A stretch of 64,000 bases of DNA from Clostridium sp. Marseille-Q2269 (GCF_943736985.1 NZ_CALSFS010000002.1:372001-436000); one strand, 5' to 3'. Counted from the stretch's first letter, positions 18,278-28,400 are shown. Translations and numbers: made by a program. The notes: a model not told the origin generated them from the sequence alone.

Positions 18278-19048
18278 TTATATTTTTCTATATATAAATG
18301 TAGATACCTTGTCAAAACCATAGTCTTTATAGTTATATATACTTTCTGTGGCTCCTACAAAAAGTAATCCTCCCTTTTTTAGTGACTCTGAAAACTTCCT
18401 ATATATATCATCCTTTATATCTTGATTAAAATATATAACTACATTTCTACAAACTATGAGATCAAAATCTCTTTCATAATTGTCCAATATTAAGTCATGT
18501 TTTTTAAATGTAACCACACTTTTTACAGATGATTTTATTTTATATTTTTCTTCTGCTTTTTCAAAGTACTTTTCTAATCTTTCTCGTTTTACATTCTTAA
18601 TTTCAGCCTGAGTGTATATACCTTCTTTGGCCCTTTTAAGTATAGTCATATCTAAGTCTGTAGCTATTATTTTATGCTTTTTACTAGGTGATAGTTCATC
18701 CATTATCATAGCTAAAGAATAAGGCTCTGCACCAATAGAGCAAGCTGCACTCCAGATTTTTAAAGTTCCTGATGTTTTATTTAAAAGTTCTGACTTTATT
18801 TTTTTCTCTAATTCATCGAATATTTCTGGATTTCTAAAAAATTCAGATACATTTATAGTAATAAAATCTAAGAATTTTATTCTTTGATCTTTATCTTTTT
18901 TTAAAAGACTGATATATTCTTCTACAGAATTCACTCCAACCCTTGACATTAAACTCAATATTCTTCTTTGAAGTTGATTTTGCTTATAAGCCTTTAGATT
19001 TATTCCAAAATCCTTTAATACCCACTCTTGAAAATATTCTAAATCCAT
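18278..19048 (-). CDS. cheR: Chemoreceptor methyltransferase CheR
   Basis: 256 residues; SAM-dependent glutamate O-methyltransferase. N-terminal helical CheR_N domain, then the SAM-binding fold with LKIWSAACSIGAEPYSLAMI and the DLIVCRNVVIYF motif. The ATG at 19048 is preceded by GGAGGTAACT; the longer frame would start with TTG inside that site. It is the 14-base neighbour of cheB, so methylation and demethylation enzymes are co-expressed. Confidence 0.95.
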   Translation of the reverse strand: MDLEYFQEWVLKDFGINLKAYKQNQLQRRILSLMSRVGVNSVEEYISLLKKDKDQRIKFLDFITINVSEFFRNPEIFDELEKKIKSELLNKTSGTLKIWSAACSIGAEPYSLAMIMDELSPSKKHKIIATDLDMTILKRAKEGIYTQAEIKNVKRERLEKYFEKAEEKYKIKSSVKSVVTFKKHDLILDNYERDFDLIVCRNVVIYFNQDIKDDIYRKFSESLKKGGLLFVGATESIYNYKDYGFDKVSTFIYRKI

Positions 19049-19062
19049 AGTTACCTCCAAAA

Positions 19063-20127
19063 TTAAATATTTTTCAGTATTGTATCTGCAACATCATAAA
19101 GTGGTACCACAAAATCCACCTTTCCTGTTTCATAAGTTGCTTTAGGCATACCATATATAGTGCAAGTAGATTCATCCTCTGATATAGTTATACCCCCTCT
19201 ATCTTTTATGTAGGCTGTCCCATCTGCTCCGTCTCTTCCCATACCAGTTAAAACTACACTTATTAGGGCACTGCCATAAACCTTAGATGCTGACTTAAAC
19301 AACTTATCCACAGCAGGTCTTACACCCCAAAGGGTTGGTTCTAAATTTAAATGAATTCTTTTATCTTTTCCTACTTCCATGTGGAAGCCTCCTGGAGCTA
19401 CATAAACAGTGTTTTTTTCTATAGTTTGTAAATCCTCTGCTTCTACAACTTTCAATTTACTATTAGAATTCAACCTTTCTGAAAAAGCTTTTGTAAATCC
19501 TTTTGGCATATGTTGAACTACAAACACTGGAACATCTATTTTTTCCGGCAAAGCTGTTATTACAGAATATAGAGCTTTGGGTCCACCTGTGGAAGCTCCT
19601 ATAACTACAGCTTCTATTTTTTTTGAAGAAGAAATATTTTTTATAGAATATCTTTTTTCTTCCTCTTTTTTAACATTATTTTTTTCGTCTACTTTTAATA
19701 TATCTGAAGTATAATTATTTTTTATAATATTATTAGCTGCTCTTATTTTCTCTATTAACTCTTCTTTTACTTTATTTATATCTAATGATATAACGCCTGA
19801 TGGCTTAGGGACAAAATCAAAAGCTCCCCTTTGAAGACAATCCATAGTTAAACCTGCACCTTTTTTAGATAAACTACTAAGCATAATTACTGGTATATCT
19901 TTATAAAGTTTTTTAATGTTTACTAAAGCTTCTATTCCATCCATTTTAGGCATTTCTACATCTAATGTTATTACATCTGGTTCTATTTTTTTTAGTTTTT
20001 CTAAAAGATCCTCTCCATTCTTGGCAGTATCTATTACTTCCAAATCATTCTCTTCATTTATCATATCTGATATTATTTTTCTCATTAAAGCTGAGTCATC
20101 TACAACTAAAACTCTAATTTTATTCAA
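19063..20127 (-). CDS. cheB: Chemoreceptor methylesterase/deamidase CheB
   Basis: 354 residues from a TTG at 20127 (GGAG eight bases upstream); a GTG three codons earlier is the alternative. The receiver domain has D10/D11 and D56 (TLDVEMP). After a Lys-rich linker comes the esterase domain with catalytic Ser in GASTGG, His in QHMPKGFT and Asp in GMGRDGADG. It reverses CheR methylation when phosphorylated. Confidence 0.95.
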   Translation of the reverse strand: MNKIRVLVVDDSALMRKIISDMINEENDLEVIDTAKNGEDLLEKLKKIEPDVITLDVEMPKMDGIEALVNIKKLYKDIPVIMLSSLSKKGAGLTMDCLQRGAFDFVPKPSGVISLDINKVKEELIEKIRAANNIIKNNYTSDILKVDEKNNVKKEEEKRYSIKNISSSKKIEAVVIGASTGGPKALYSVITALPEKIDVPVFVVQHMPKGFTKAFSERLNSNSKLKVVEAEDLQTIEKNTVYVAPGGFHMEVGKDKRIHLNLEPTLWGVRPAVDKLFKSASKVYGSALISVVLTGMGRDGADGTAYIKDRGGITISEDESTCTIYGMPKATYETGKVDFVVPLYDVADTILKNI

Positions 20128-20149
20128 ATGAATCACTCCAATAACTTAT

Positions 20150-20638
20150 CTATATTTCCTTTGTTCCTAAGCCTACAGTTTTTATATATACTTTTCCCGT
20201 AGAGGTATCAAATATCATGGTTCTTCCTTTGTTACCTCCTATATCTTCCCCCATCAAAGGTATAGATAGCTCTTTTAATTTTTCTTTTACTGCTTTACCA
20301 TTTCTATTTCCTATATCCATAACCATACTTTTATCTGAAAAATTAAACATAGAAGCTCCACCACATATTTTAGCTTTTAATCCATTTTTCCTTGCTCCTA
20401 ATTTTGTCATTTTCTCTATCAATATAGGTATGGCTAAATCTGCGAATTTCATAGGGTTTGTAACCTTATTAAACTGGGTACTGTCTGGTAGCATTATATG
20501 TGAAAGTCCTCCTACACATTTTCCCCCATCATATAAGGCTATGCCTATGCAGGAACCTAGTCCTACAGTTATTATCTTATCTGGATTCTTACCTACATTT
20601 AAATCTGCAATACCCACTTTTATATCTTTCATATCCAT
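20150..20638 (-). CDS. cheD: Chemoreceptor glutamine deamidase CheD
   Basis: 162 residues. The catalytic Cys30 (VGLGSCIGIALYD) and His47 (GGLSHIMLPD) are present, as is the C-terminal KVYIKTVG-type tail of the family. It deamidates receptor glutamines and activates CheC. It lies between cheW2 and cheB. RBS GAGGGAG. Confidence 0.95.
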   Translation of the reverse strand: MDMKDIKVGIADLNVGKNPDKIITVGLGSCIGIALYDGGKCVGGLSHIMLPDSTQFNKVTNPMKFADLAIPILIEKMTKLGARKNGLKAKICGGASMFNFSDKSMVMDIGNRNGKAVKEKLKELSIPLMGEDIGGNKGRTMIFDTSTGKVYIKTVGLGTKEI

Positions 20639-20654
20639 ACAATTACTCCCTCAA

Positions 20655-21101
20655 CTATATCATTGATTTTTCTTCTTCTGTTAGTATAGTTGATAAATTT
20701 AAAAATATTATTATTTGATTTTCTATTTTTATTAATCCTTTTATATATCTCCTTGATATATCTGATACAATTTCTGGTGGTTCCTCTATATTATCAGCTT
20801 TTATATCTTTAACCTCTGAAACTACATCAACTATTATGCCTAATTTATTTTCTTCTTCTTTAACTACTATTATTTTAGCTTCATTTTTAATTTCTTCTTC
20901 TTTTAAATTAAATTTTCTACTAAGAGAAACTACAGGTAATATTTTGCCCTCATAGTTTATAACTCCCTTAACAAAACTTGCAGCATCAGGCAAATTTGTA
21001 GGTTCTTCATAACCTAGTATTCTTTCTATCTCCATTATATCTGCTGCATAATATTCTTTATTTACTTTAAATATTAATACTTTAGCTTCATTTATATCCA
21101 T
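20655..21101 (-). CDS. Second CheW-like coupling protein
   Basis: 148 residues, a complete CheW domain (EAKVLIFKVNKEYYAADIMEIERILGY; FVKGVINYEGKILPVVSLSRKF). It diverges clearly from the CheW at 14684-15079 and has a C-terminal extension of about 12 residues. It could serve a different receptor class or act as a CheV-like buffer, although the receiver domain of CheV is absent. First gene after the fapA-like gene. Confidence 0.9.
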   Translation of the reverse strand: MDINEAKVLIFKVNKEYYAADIMEIERILGYEEPTNLPDAASFVKGVINYEGKILPVVSLSRKFNLKEEEIKNEAKIIVVKEEENKLGIIVDVVSEVKDIKADNIEEPPEIVSDISRRYIKGLIKIENQIIIFLNLSTILTEEEKSMI

Positions 21102-21116
21102 TACTAAAATAACCTC

Positions 21117-23126
21117 CTATAATACAAACTTTTCTACTAGAATCTCTCCTTTTTTATCTAAATAAGCGTGTATATTTCTGCTTGGTGTCTCTAACAAATA
21201 CTCTCTATCCCATATAATAAATATGGTATTTTGATATGCTACATCCACATATATATGTCCCTTTTGTAAAGTTTGTAGTTTGGTAATAACTCCAGCTTCG
21301 CTACCTACCTCTTTACATCTTATTTCATTTCTAGCTATTATGTGCCCGCCTCTTGCTACACTATCCTCTTTAGTAAAGTAAATATTATTATTACTTGTTA
21401 GTTTCGATATATATTCACCCTTACCTGTTATGTAAATATCTCCTGTACTTTGTATCTTAGAATCTTGGCAATAACTAATGTTAACATTAACAGGTAATGA
21501 TATTCTTTCTTTACACATCTTTATTTTTTCATCTATAAGACTTACTATTTTTTCTAATTCTCCATAATTCTTTATATGAACAGGACCTAGTCCTATTAAT
21601 TTTTTTCTTATGACTCCTACGATTTCATCTTCTTTATCATCAATTCTACACATGTTTATATTAGCCATTATGGCTATACATACCTTAGTTAATCCCTTAA
21701 ATTTATTCTCTATTAATATTTTTATTATCTCTCCATCTTTTTTTCCTTCTCCAAGTAGATTAAATCTTTTTATTTCCTCCACAGCTGAAATTAATTCTGT
21801 AAGAATTCCTCTTAGTTTTTCTAATTTATTTACCACCATTACTTTTACGGTATCTTCTCCACCACCATATATATTAGAATTTATTATATTACCTTGTATA
21901 TTTAAATTACTCTTAGAAATAATTTCTGCTCTTTCTACATGTTTCTTTATTTCTACAGAGTTCCCTGCTTCTACTTTCATGCCTTCTTTTACGGAGCCTT
22001 GTACCACTACATCTCCTATAAATTTTATATTTCCTGTACTTATATCTACATCACCTTTAACTTCATGAACTTGATATACATAAAATACATTAGATTTTAC
22101 GCAGGGCTTTCCTTCTATAACAGCTACTATGGTATCCTGGTCTATTAAAGTACTGCCTTGACCAGGCTTTAATATAATTCTCTTTCCTGGTTTATATTTT
22201 TTTATTATGCCTTTTATATCAATTCCATCTTGTCCTTCTTTACCTTTTTTTCTTACAGCCAATACATCTCCTGGTTTAACAGATTCTATAGATCCTATAC
22301 TTTTAAAATCTACATTTCCGGTTTTATCCTCTTCTAATTTTAATTCTTTACTGTCTGTGGTGAATTTTATCTCTATAATTTCGTCCTCTTCATTAATAGT
22401 TTCTTTTCCTCTAGCTATTAATAATTCTATACAATTATTTTTTGTACATTGTTGTAAGTTCTCTTCTACTATTCCATAAACTATACCCATTTTCCCCAAA
22501 GCTTCTTTAATTTCTTCTTTTGTATAATGTGGCGGATCATTTTCTTCTATCTTAAAAGAACTTAATATTAAATAATCTTTTTCCTCTATATCCTTTACTT
22601 CATACTTTATCTCTGGTCTATAAGTTACTGAAATATAAGCTTCCATATTATCTTTATTTGTTTCAATATTTAGTTCTCTATGAGCTTTAATTTCTTCAAA
22701 AATCAATTCTATTTTATTTTGTTCAAATACTGCTTCCTTAGATTTTATTCTTTCTCCATCCACTAATATTATTATATTATCTCCTGGAGCTATAACTGCT
22801 GGGTTCCCGCCATCTTTAGGGTTGGTAACTATCACTTTGTTATGAACTACTTTTACCTTCCCATTATTTTTCTTCACTTCTTCATTTTTTTCTATTTCGT
22901 TAACTTTTATATCTTCTTGTTCATTATTTTCTATATGAGAATTCATATGTTTTTCATTAATCACTTCTTCTTTTCCATCAACTAATATGGTTGTCTTCTT
23001 CATGAAAAATCCTTGCTTCTCTTCTATAATTTCATAATTTAAATTTTCTTCTTCTATTCCTAATTCCTTACAAGCTTTGTTTATACATTTATCCAATGTG
23101 GAACAACTGTAGATTGTCTTTTTCAT
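21117..23126 (-). CDS. FapA-like (DUF342) protein with Jag-N domain
   Basis: 669 residues. The first 50 residues resemble the Jag-N domain (KTIYSCSTLDKCINKACKELGIEEENLNYEIIEEKQGFF). Residues about 80-120 are charged linker, and the remainder is a DUF342/FapA domain, including its beta-helical core (KPGDVLAVRKKGKEGQDGIDIKG; VKGDVDISTGNIKFIGDVVVQGSVKEGMKVEAG) and a coiled coil near residue 440. FapA-type proteins are encoded beside flagellar genes in many Firmicutes; their molecular role is not established. First gene of the chemotaxis operon; RBS AAGGGGGATT. Confidence 0.86.
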   Translation of the reverse strand: MKKTIYSCSTLDKCINKACKELGIEEENLNYEIIEEKQGFFMKKTTILVDGKEEVINEKHMNSHIENNEQEDIKVNEIEKNEEVKKNNGKVKVVHNKVIVTNPKDGGNPAVIAPGDNIIILVDGERIKSKEAVFEQNKIELIFEEIKAHRELNIETNKDNMEAYISVTYRPEIKYEVKDIEEKDYLILSSFKIEENDPPHYTKEEIKEALGKMGIVYGIVEENLQQCTKNNCIELLIARGKETINEEDEIIEIKFTTDSKELKLEEDKTGNVDFKSIGSIESVKPGDVLAVRKKGKEGQDGIDIKGIIKKYKPGKRIILKPGQGSTLIDQDTIVAVIEGKPCVKSNVFYVYQVHEVKGDVDISTGNIKFIGDVVVQGSVKEGMKVEAGNSVEIKKHVERAEIISKSNLNIQGNIINSNIYGGGEDTVKVMVVNKLEKLRGILTELISAVEEIKRFNLLGEGKKDGEIIKILIENKFKGLTKVCIAIMANINMCRIDDKEDEIVGVIRKKLIGLGPVHIKNYGELEKIVSLIDEKIKMCKERISLPVNVNISYCQDSKIQSTGDIYITGKGEYISKLTSNNNIYFTKEDSVARGGHIIARNEIRCKEVGSEAGVITKLQTLQKGHIYVDVAYQNTIFIIWDREYLLETPSRNIHAYLDKKGEILVEKFVL

Positions 23127-23373
23127 AATAATCCCCCTTAAATTTATTATCCGCCCCCTATTTTAAGGAATATAAAGATTTAAAATACAGTTATATATCT
23201 ATATTTTATATCATGTAATAATTTATTACAATTTATTTCAATTATTTACAATGACAATAATATACCTGCGTCTCAAATGTATTCTTTTATTATTTTCGTA
23301 ATATTTAATAAATAATATAGACAATAATTATAAAATAATTATTATATTGTATATAAATTTAATAATTTTTATG

Positions 23374-25329
23374 TTAATTTTTAATATAAGCTACTATTTC
23401 TTTTTCTTTTTTATAACCATACTCTATTTTTATTTCTCCATTTTCATTCAAATTTGTTATTATTATAGGAGATATTAAACTCTTGGCTTCTCTTTCTAAA
23501 AAATCTTTATCATAGCTTAATAAAAGTTCTCCTTTTTTAACCTTTTGTTTTTCTTCTATATAAGCTTTAAATCCCTTTCCATTAAGATCTACTGTATCTA
23601 TACCTATATGTAGTAAAATTTCTATACCTTCTTCATTTTCTATTACAATAGCATGATTACTAGGAAATAAAAATTTTATAGTCCCATCAATAGGAGCATA
23701 CACTTTATTTTTACACGGTCTTATAGCAAATCCATCTCCTAAAAGCCTTTCTGAAAAAACTTCATCTGGAACTTGCTCTAAAGGAAGTATTTCTCCATCA
23801 ATTGGGTTTATTAATTTAAGTGCTCTCTCATATTCTATTACTTGTTTAGGATTTACTCCATTTTTAATTATTTGTTCTATATTATATTTTATATTTTCAG
23901 CTTCTGTACCTAATATTATTTGTACTACACTGCCTGTTTGTACCAGTCCCGGTAAATTTATTTTTTCTAAATATGTCCTATCTAATTTTTTTTCATTATT
24001 TAAAGCTATTCTAAGTCTAGTTATGCAACAGTCCAAGTTTTTTATATTTTTTTCTCCTCCTAATGCTTGTAATATCATAGCTGCTTTCTCATTACTTTTT
24101 ATTTCCTTATTTTCTTTCAATATTATACCATCTCTACCTAGAGTCTTTATATCTCTTTTATTTATCACATAATTAAATACTATGAAATATATAAAAAAAT
24201 AAAATAAACCAATAGGAAATATTAAAATACCATTGTGTGAAAATTTATATCCTAAAACATAGTCTATAAAAGAAGCAGAAAAAGTGTATCCTAATCTTAT
24301 ATTAAAAATACTTGTTATGATTCCAGAAGTAAAAGCAGCCACAACATGAAATACAAATAACATAGGCGCTACAAATATAAAAGCAAATTCTATAGGCTCT
24401 GTAATTCCTGTAAGAAATGATACTAACGCAGCAGATAACATTATACTGCAAGTTTTTCTTCTATTTTCTTTTTTTGCTGCAAAAATCATAGCTATTGCCG
24501 CTCCTGGAAGTCCAAACATTAATATGGGAAATTCTGATGCCATAAAAACTCCTGCAGTAGGGTCTCCATGAAAATACCTTGAAAAATCCCCAAAATATTT
24601 AACTCCACTAGGGTCTACATAGTTTCCGAATTGATACAAGAAAGGTGGATAATACATATGATGCAGTCCCAGTGGAATTAAAAGTCTTTTTCCCGCCGCA
24701 TAAAATGCTGGTCCTAGCGGAGACGTAGTCGCAAACCTAGCAAAAGTATCAATATTTTTTTGTATCTCTGGCCATATTACTAAATTCATCATGCCAAAAG
24801 CAAAGGATATTATTGCTGTAAAAATAAGAACAAATCTTTTCCCACCAAAAAATCCTATAGTATTAGGTAATTTTATATTTTTATATTTATTGTATATTAT
24901 AGCTGCTATTATTCCTATTACTATACCACCAAAAACCCCCAGGTCTATATTAGTATTTCTTAATACTTCTTCATAGTATTTAGTATTCATAAAACTTTGT
25001 AAGGTCATATTTCTATCAGCTGCTATTCTTGAAGCTACTTCTTTAGCTGCCTTTGAGCTTCCCACATTTAATATGCCTTGTAATATTAATTGACCTACTA
25101 CTGCAGCTAATGCAGCTATTCCTTCTCCATCTGAAATTCCTATAGCAACTCCTATAGCAAATATTAAGGGAAGATTGCTAAATATAGCATCCCCAGCTTT
25201 TAACATATATAAATTATTTAAAAGATCTGGATACCCTAATCTTAAAAGCAAAGCTGCTGCAGGTAGTACAGATACTGGAAGCATTAAAGACTTGCCTATC
25301 TTTTGAAGAATAGTTAAAACATTTTTCAT
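23374..25329 (-). CDS. ptsG: PTS glucose-type transporter EIICBA
   Basis: 651 residues in the order EIIC (about 1-400, about ten membrane segments, GITEPIEFAFIFVAP signature), EIIB (about 410-485, phospho-Cys in LDCCITRLRI) and EIIA (about 510-640, phospho-His in LLHIGIDTVDLNG). It transports and phosphorylates a hexose. Glucose is most likely because a GlcT-like antiterminator lies directly upstream, although N-acetylglucosamine transporters share this architecture. The gap upstream holds a terminator, so expression probably depends on antitermination. Confidence 0.9.
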   Translation of the reverse strand: MKNVLTILQKIGKSLMLPVSVLPAAALLLRLGYPDLLNNLYMLKAGDAIFSNLPLIFAIGVAIGISDGEGIAALAAVVGQLILQGILNVGSSKAAKEVASRIAADRNMTLQSFMNTKYYEEVLRNTNIDLGVFGGIVIGIIAAIIYNKYKNIKLPNTIGFFGGKRFVLIFTAIISFAFGMMNLVIWPEIQKNIDTFARFATTSPLGPAFYAAGKRLLIPLGLHHMYYPPFLYQFGNYVDPSGVKYFGDFSRYFHGDPTAGVFMASEFPILMFGLPGAAIAMIFAAKKENRRKTCSIMLSAALVSFLTGITEPIEFAFIFVAPMLFVFHVVAAFTSGIITSIFNIRLGYTFSASFIDYVLGYKFSHNGILIFPIGLFYFFIYFIVFNYVINKRDIKTLGRDGIILKENKEIKSNEKAAMILQALGGEKNIKNLDCCITRLRIALNNEKKLDRTYLEKINLPGLVQTGSVVQIILGTEAENIKYNIEQIIKNGVNPKQVIEYERALKLINPIDGEILPLEQVPDEVFSERLLGDGFAIRPCKNKVYAPIDGTIKFLFPSNHAIVIENEEGIEILLHIGIDTVDLNGKGFKAYIEEKQKVKKGELLLSYDKDFLEREAKSLISPIIITNLNENGEIKIEYGYKKEKEIVAYIKN

Positions 25330-25356
25330 CTTTATACACCATCCTTAAGCCAGCTT

Positions 25357-25396
25357 ATAGTTTAAAAACCTTGCTTTTGCAAGGTTTTTAAACTAT
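25357..25396 (-). promoter_or_regulatory. Leader terminator between glcT and ptsG
   Basis: A perfect 18-bp stem with a four-base loop; its core is AAAAACCTTGC and GCAAGGTTTTT, an intrinsic terminator with the U-run inside the 3' arm. It lies 15 bases after the glcT stop and 28 before the ptsG start. BglG/GlcT-family proteins bind an RNA antiterminator overlapping such terminators. The overlapping RAT hairpin was not resolved by eye. Confidence 0.75.
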
Positions 25397-25410
25397 ATAT
25401 TTAATATATA

Positions 25411-26238
25411 TTAATATTGCCCTATCCTTTTTAAATGCAATGCAATATATCCTATTTCGTCTTCTGGTATGTTTATCTGAAATAATTTTTCTATAAGCAT
25501 GGCTACTTTTATTGCAATACCAAACTCACTTTTCATCTCTTCTTTTATACTATCTAATAGTTCATTTTTTATAGTTTTATTTTCTTTAACTCTTTCTATC
25601 ATAAAGTTTAAATGAGTTAAAGTTCTTACATAAGAAAGTGAGTTTTTGTCTAAAGGTCTACCCTTTAACTTAGAGATAAGTTCCATTACTTTACTTATTT
25701 TTTTAGTATATGCTAATGATTCTGAAACTTGTTGTTTGGTAATACCGGCCCTTATATGAAGACATATAAAACCAGCTTCATCTTTAGGGAGATTAACACT
25801 TAATCTGTTATTTATCATTTGAAGAGCTTTCATAGCTATTTTATATTCTTTAGGATAAATTATACCTAACTCTTCTAAAAAAGGATTTTCTATGTTTATT
25901 CCTTTTTCTATTCTTCTTAATGCAAAATTTATATGATCTGGTAAAGAGATATGGACTCCTTCATTTAATTTTGTATTTAAATATTTTTCGGAAAAACTTA
26001 TTATTTCTTCGGAAATACCAACTATTTTATTATCTATGTTATCTAAAACTTTATTATAGTTTTCTGCCATTTTTGAAGTAGTTTTTATATAAACCTTTTC
26101 TATTTTGTCCTTAGAAAGTATTTCTCCTTTTTTACAATTAAAACCTATACCTTTTCCTACTAGTATTGCATCTTCATCTCGCCAATTTGCTATTATTACA
26201 TTATTATTAAGAACCTTTTTTACTGTATAGTTCTCCAA
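25411..26238 (-). CDS. glcT: BglG-family transcription antiterminator (GlcT-like)
   Basis: 275 residues: an N-terminal RNA-binding CAT domain (about 1-55, YTVKKVLNNNVIIANWRDEDAILVGKGIGFNCKKG), PRD1 (about 65-170, conserved His in HISLPDHINFALRR) and PRD2 (about 175-275, LTHLNFMIERV and IALHLKRI). PRD histidines are phosphorylated by the PTS so that the protein acts when sugar is present. The gene starts at TTG, seven bases after GGAGTG. Position before ptsG with an intervening terminator matches glcT-ptsG of Bacillus. Confidence 0.9.
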   Translation of the reverse strand: MENYTVKKVLNNNVIIANWRDEDAILVGKGIGFNCKKGEILSKDKIEKVYIKTTSKMAENYNKVLDNIDNKIVGISEEIISFSEKYLNTKLNEGVHISLPDHINFALRRIEKGINIENPFLEELGIIYPKEYKIAMKALQMINNRLSVNLPKDEAGFICLHIRAGITKQQVSESLAYTKKISKVMELISKLKGRPLDKNSLSYVRTLTHLNFMIERVKENKTIKNELLDSIKEEMKSEFGIAIKVAMLIEKLFQINIPEDEIGYIALHLKRIGQY

Positions 26239-26480
26239 ATCTTAACACTCCAAACCTTATTCTTTCCAAACTTATATTTAACATAATCTTAAACTTTCTA
26301 CTCCTAATTCTATGTTGTAATTTATAATTTATTTGCTTATATACTACAAAATCTTCAAATATAATGTATTCTAATTTAGAATTATATTTTCTATTAAATA
26401 TTTTATCAATATATTCATGTTTTTTTATATTATTTTACTAACAAAATATTAATATCAATTTAATTTTTAATTAGTACCAT

Positions 26481-27302
26481 TTATTTTTTGTAATCTTTTA
26501 CATCCTTCTCCATAGCATCATTGTAGCCTTTCATAATTCTTACTATTAGTTGGTTTTCTGAAGATTTAAACTGTATGTTATCTACAGACTTTATAGGTAA
26601 AACTTTTGGTGATGTTCCTGATATGAATAATCCATCTAATTTATCTATGTCTTTATAATAAACTTTTTCTTCCTTAATTTTTAAATTCAATTTTTTGCAT
26701 ACATCTATTATATTTTGTCTTGTTATTCCTGGTAATACTTTTTCTACTGGGGCTGTTATTACCTTACCATCTTTTATCATAAATATATTAGATTTACTTC
26801 CTTCTGTTATGTATCCATTTCTATCAACTAGTATTGCTTCATATACCTTTTCTTCTTTTATCTTTTCTCCTACAACTTTTCTAAAATCCATATTAATAAC
26901 TTTTGCATTTGGATTTTCTCTTTCTCCATGATAAAGTATAGTTTTTACTCCCTCCTTATAATCTAATTCTTTTGGATAATTATGTTTTAAAAAATAGCAT
27001 AAAAATTTATTAGTTTTATTAAAATTGAATATTAGTTTTATGTTGCCTATAGATACTTTATTTACTTCTATAAGCTTATTTATTTTTTCTCTTATGTCTT
27101 TTTCATCTAACCATAGACTTAATCCCTCTAACTTAGCAGAATTATAAAATCTAGTTAGATGACTTTTCAAAAATAAAGGCGCTCCATCTATTATTCTTAT
27201 TACTTCATAAAGAGACTTACCTTCTTTAATCCATTTTTCTTCAAATAAATTACTTTCTTTTATTTTATTATCTTCTATAAAAAAATTATTAAAACATTCC
27301 AT
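26481..27302 (-). CDS. Class IV PLP-dependent aminotransferase/lyase
   Basis: 273 residues, fold type IV PLP enzyme. The probable PLP lysine is in NAKVINMDFRK and the PLP-contacting Glu in GYITEGSKSNIF; the phosphate loop is near LPGITRQNIIDVC and SGTSPKVLPI. The family includes branched-chain and D-amino-acid aminotransferases and aminodeoxychorismate lyase (PabC). The short length favours PabC or a D-amino-acid type over classical IlvE, but the neighbours give no pathway. RBS GGGGGATG. Confidence 0.82.
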   Translation of the reverse strand: MECFNNFFIEDNKIKESNLFEEKWIKEGKSLYEVIRIIDGAPLFLKSHLTRFYNSAKLEGLSLWLDEKDIREKINKLIEVNKVSIGNIKLIFNFNKTNKFLCYFLKHNYPKELDYKEGVKTILYHGERENPNAKVINMDFRKVVGEKIKEEKVYEAILVDRNGYITEGSKSNIFMIKDGKVITAPVEKVLPGITRQNIIDVCKKLNLKIKEEKVYYKDIDKLDGLFISGTSPKVLPIKSVDNIQFKSSENQLIVRIMKGYNDAMEKDVKDYKK

Positions 27303-27430
27303 TAATACATCCCCCTATTTATATCTATTATAAATAGCATAATATTTATGTTATCTATTAAATTAATTGTTTAAATATTTTTATGTTAAATCCACAGGGA
27401 GTAAAAATCCATTGTAAATTAATGCTTACT

Positions 27431-28072
27431 TTACTTCCAATTAAGTATTTCTATATTATTATACTTTTTCTTTGCATTTATAAGATAAGGCTTACCTACC
27501 AATTTAAATAAGGGTAAATCAGCTAAAGAATCTGAAAACATATAAGACGCCTTAAAGTCTACTTTTATATTTTCTTCTTTTAAAACTTCCATAAGTCTCC
27601 TTACCTTTTCTTCTCCCTTACAATTTTGCCCGATTATTTTTCGTCTATAGGCTCCTTGTTTAAGTGTAAATACAGTTCCAATTACTTTATCTACTTCTTT
27701 TATATTATAAAGTTCTTTTAAATAAAATTCTGCAGATGCAGATATAAGATATACCTTATATCCTTCATTCTTTAATTTTTTCATTGTATTTATTGCATCT
27801 TTGTATAGTATTTTACTTAACTTTTGGTCATAAAACTCTTTTACATATTTCTGCATTTCATCCTCAGTTATGCCATCTATGAACCCTATAAATATTTCTT
27901 TAGCCTTTCCTGCCTGAAATATTTTTAAAGCATAAAAAAGTCCAGATATAACTATTTTAGGAGCATGAAATATAAGAGAGGGTTTCTTCTTAATCATAAA
28001 TTTATAAAATTGTATTAGCGTTTCTTTCTTTGTAAGTGTATAATCAACATCAAATATTGCCAACTTTTCCAA
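27431..28072 (-). CDS. HAD-superfamily subfamily IB phosphatase
   Basis: 213 residues. Motif I is FDVDYTLT (nucleophile Asp8, acid Asp10), motif II YLISASAEF, motif IV MFSDSLADLPLF. An alpha-helical cap lies between motifs I and II. These features match the SerB-related HAD-IB group, which includes small-molecule phosphatases acting on serine phosphate and related compounds. Substrate unknown. It starts at TTG after GAGGTGG. Confidence 0.85.
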   Translation of the reverse strand: MEKLAIFDVDYTLTKKETLIQFYKFMIKKKPSLIFHAPKIVISGLFYALKIFQAGKAKEIFIGFIDGITEDEMQKYVKEFYDQKLSKILYKDAINTMKKLKNEGYKVYLISASAEFYLKELYNIKEVDKVIGTVFTLKQGAYRRKIIGQNCKGEEKVRRLMEVLKEENIKVDFKASYMFSDSLADLPLFKLVGKPYLINAKKKYNNIEILNWK

Positions 28073-28400
28073 TATACCACCTCTTTTATAAGCTGTATTA
28101 TTATATTATACTATATATTTTGTGATTTTTTATAATATATTCACTTTTTATTTATTATAATCTTATAAATTACATTATTAACTATATAAAATTTAAAATA
28201 ATTTAACTTTATTTTAAATAATTACAAACATATGTATATAATCATTTGTAAAATTATTATTAGTTATATAGCTAAAATCCATTATGTTTTTAATCATATA
28301 CCTAATAACAATTACCTAAATATAGTAAATATAAACTTCATGCAAATTAATCATTTGCTTATATTATATGCATTACAATAAAAACTACTAAATCTAAAAA
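28073..28400. other. AT-rich intergenic stretch
   Basis: Extremely AT-rich, with no ORF having a ribosome binding site and no conserved RNA motif recognised. It must contain the promoter of the HAD gene. Confidence 0.4.

Noticed and set aside
20217-20666. A 149-codon plus-strand frame opposite cheD.
   Set aside because: It is a shadow of CheD, whose Cys/His active site is clear; no start signal.
23214-23230. Palindrome TGTAATAA-T-TTATTACA upstream of the fapA-like gene, within a possible promoter.
   Set aside because: It consists almost entirely of A and T and is short; such palindromes are expected by chance in this base composition.
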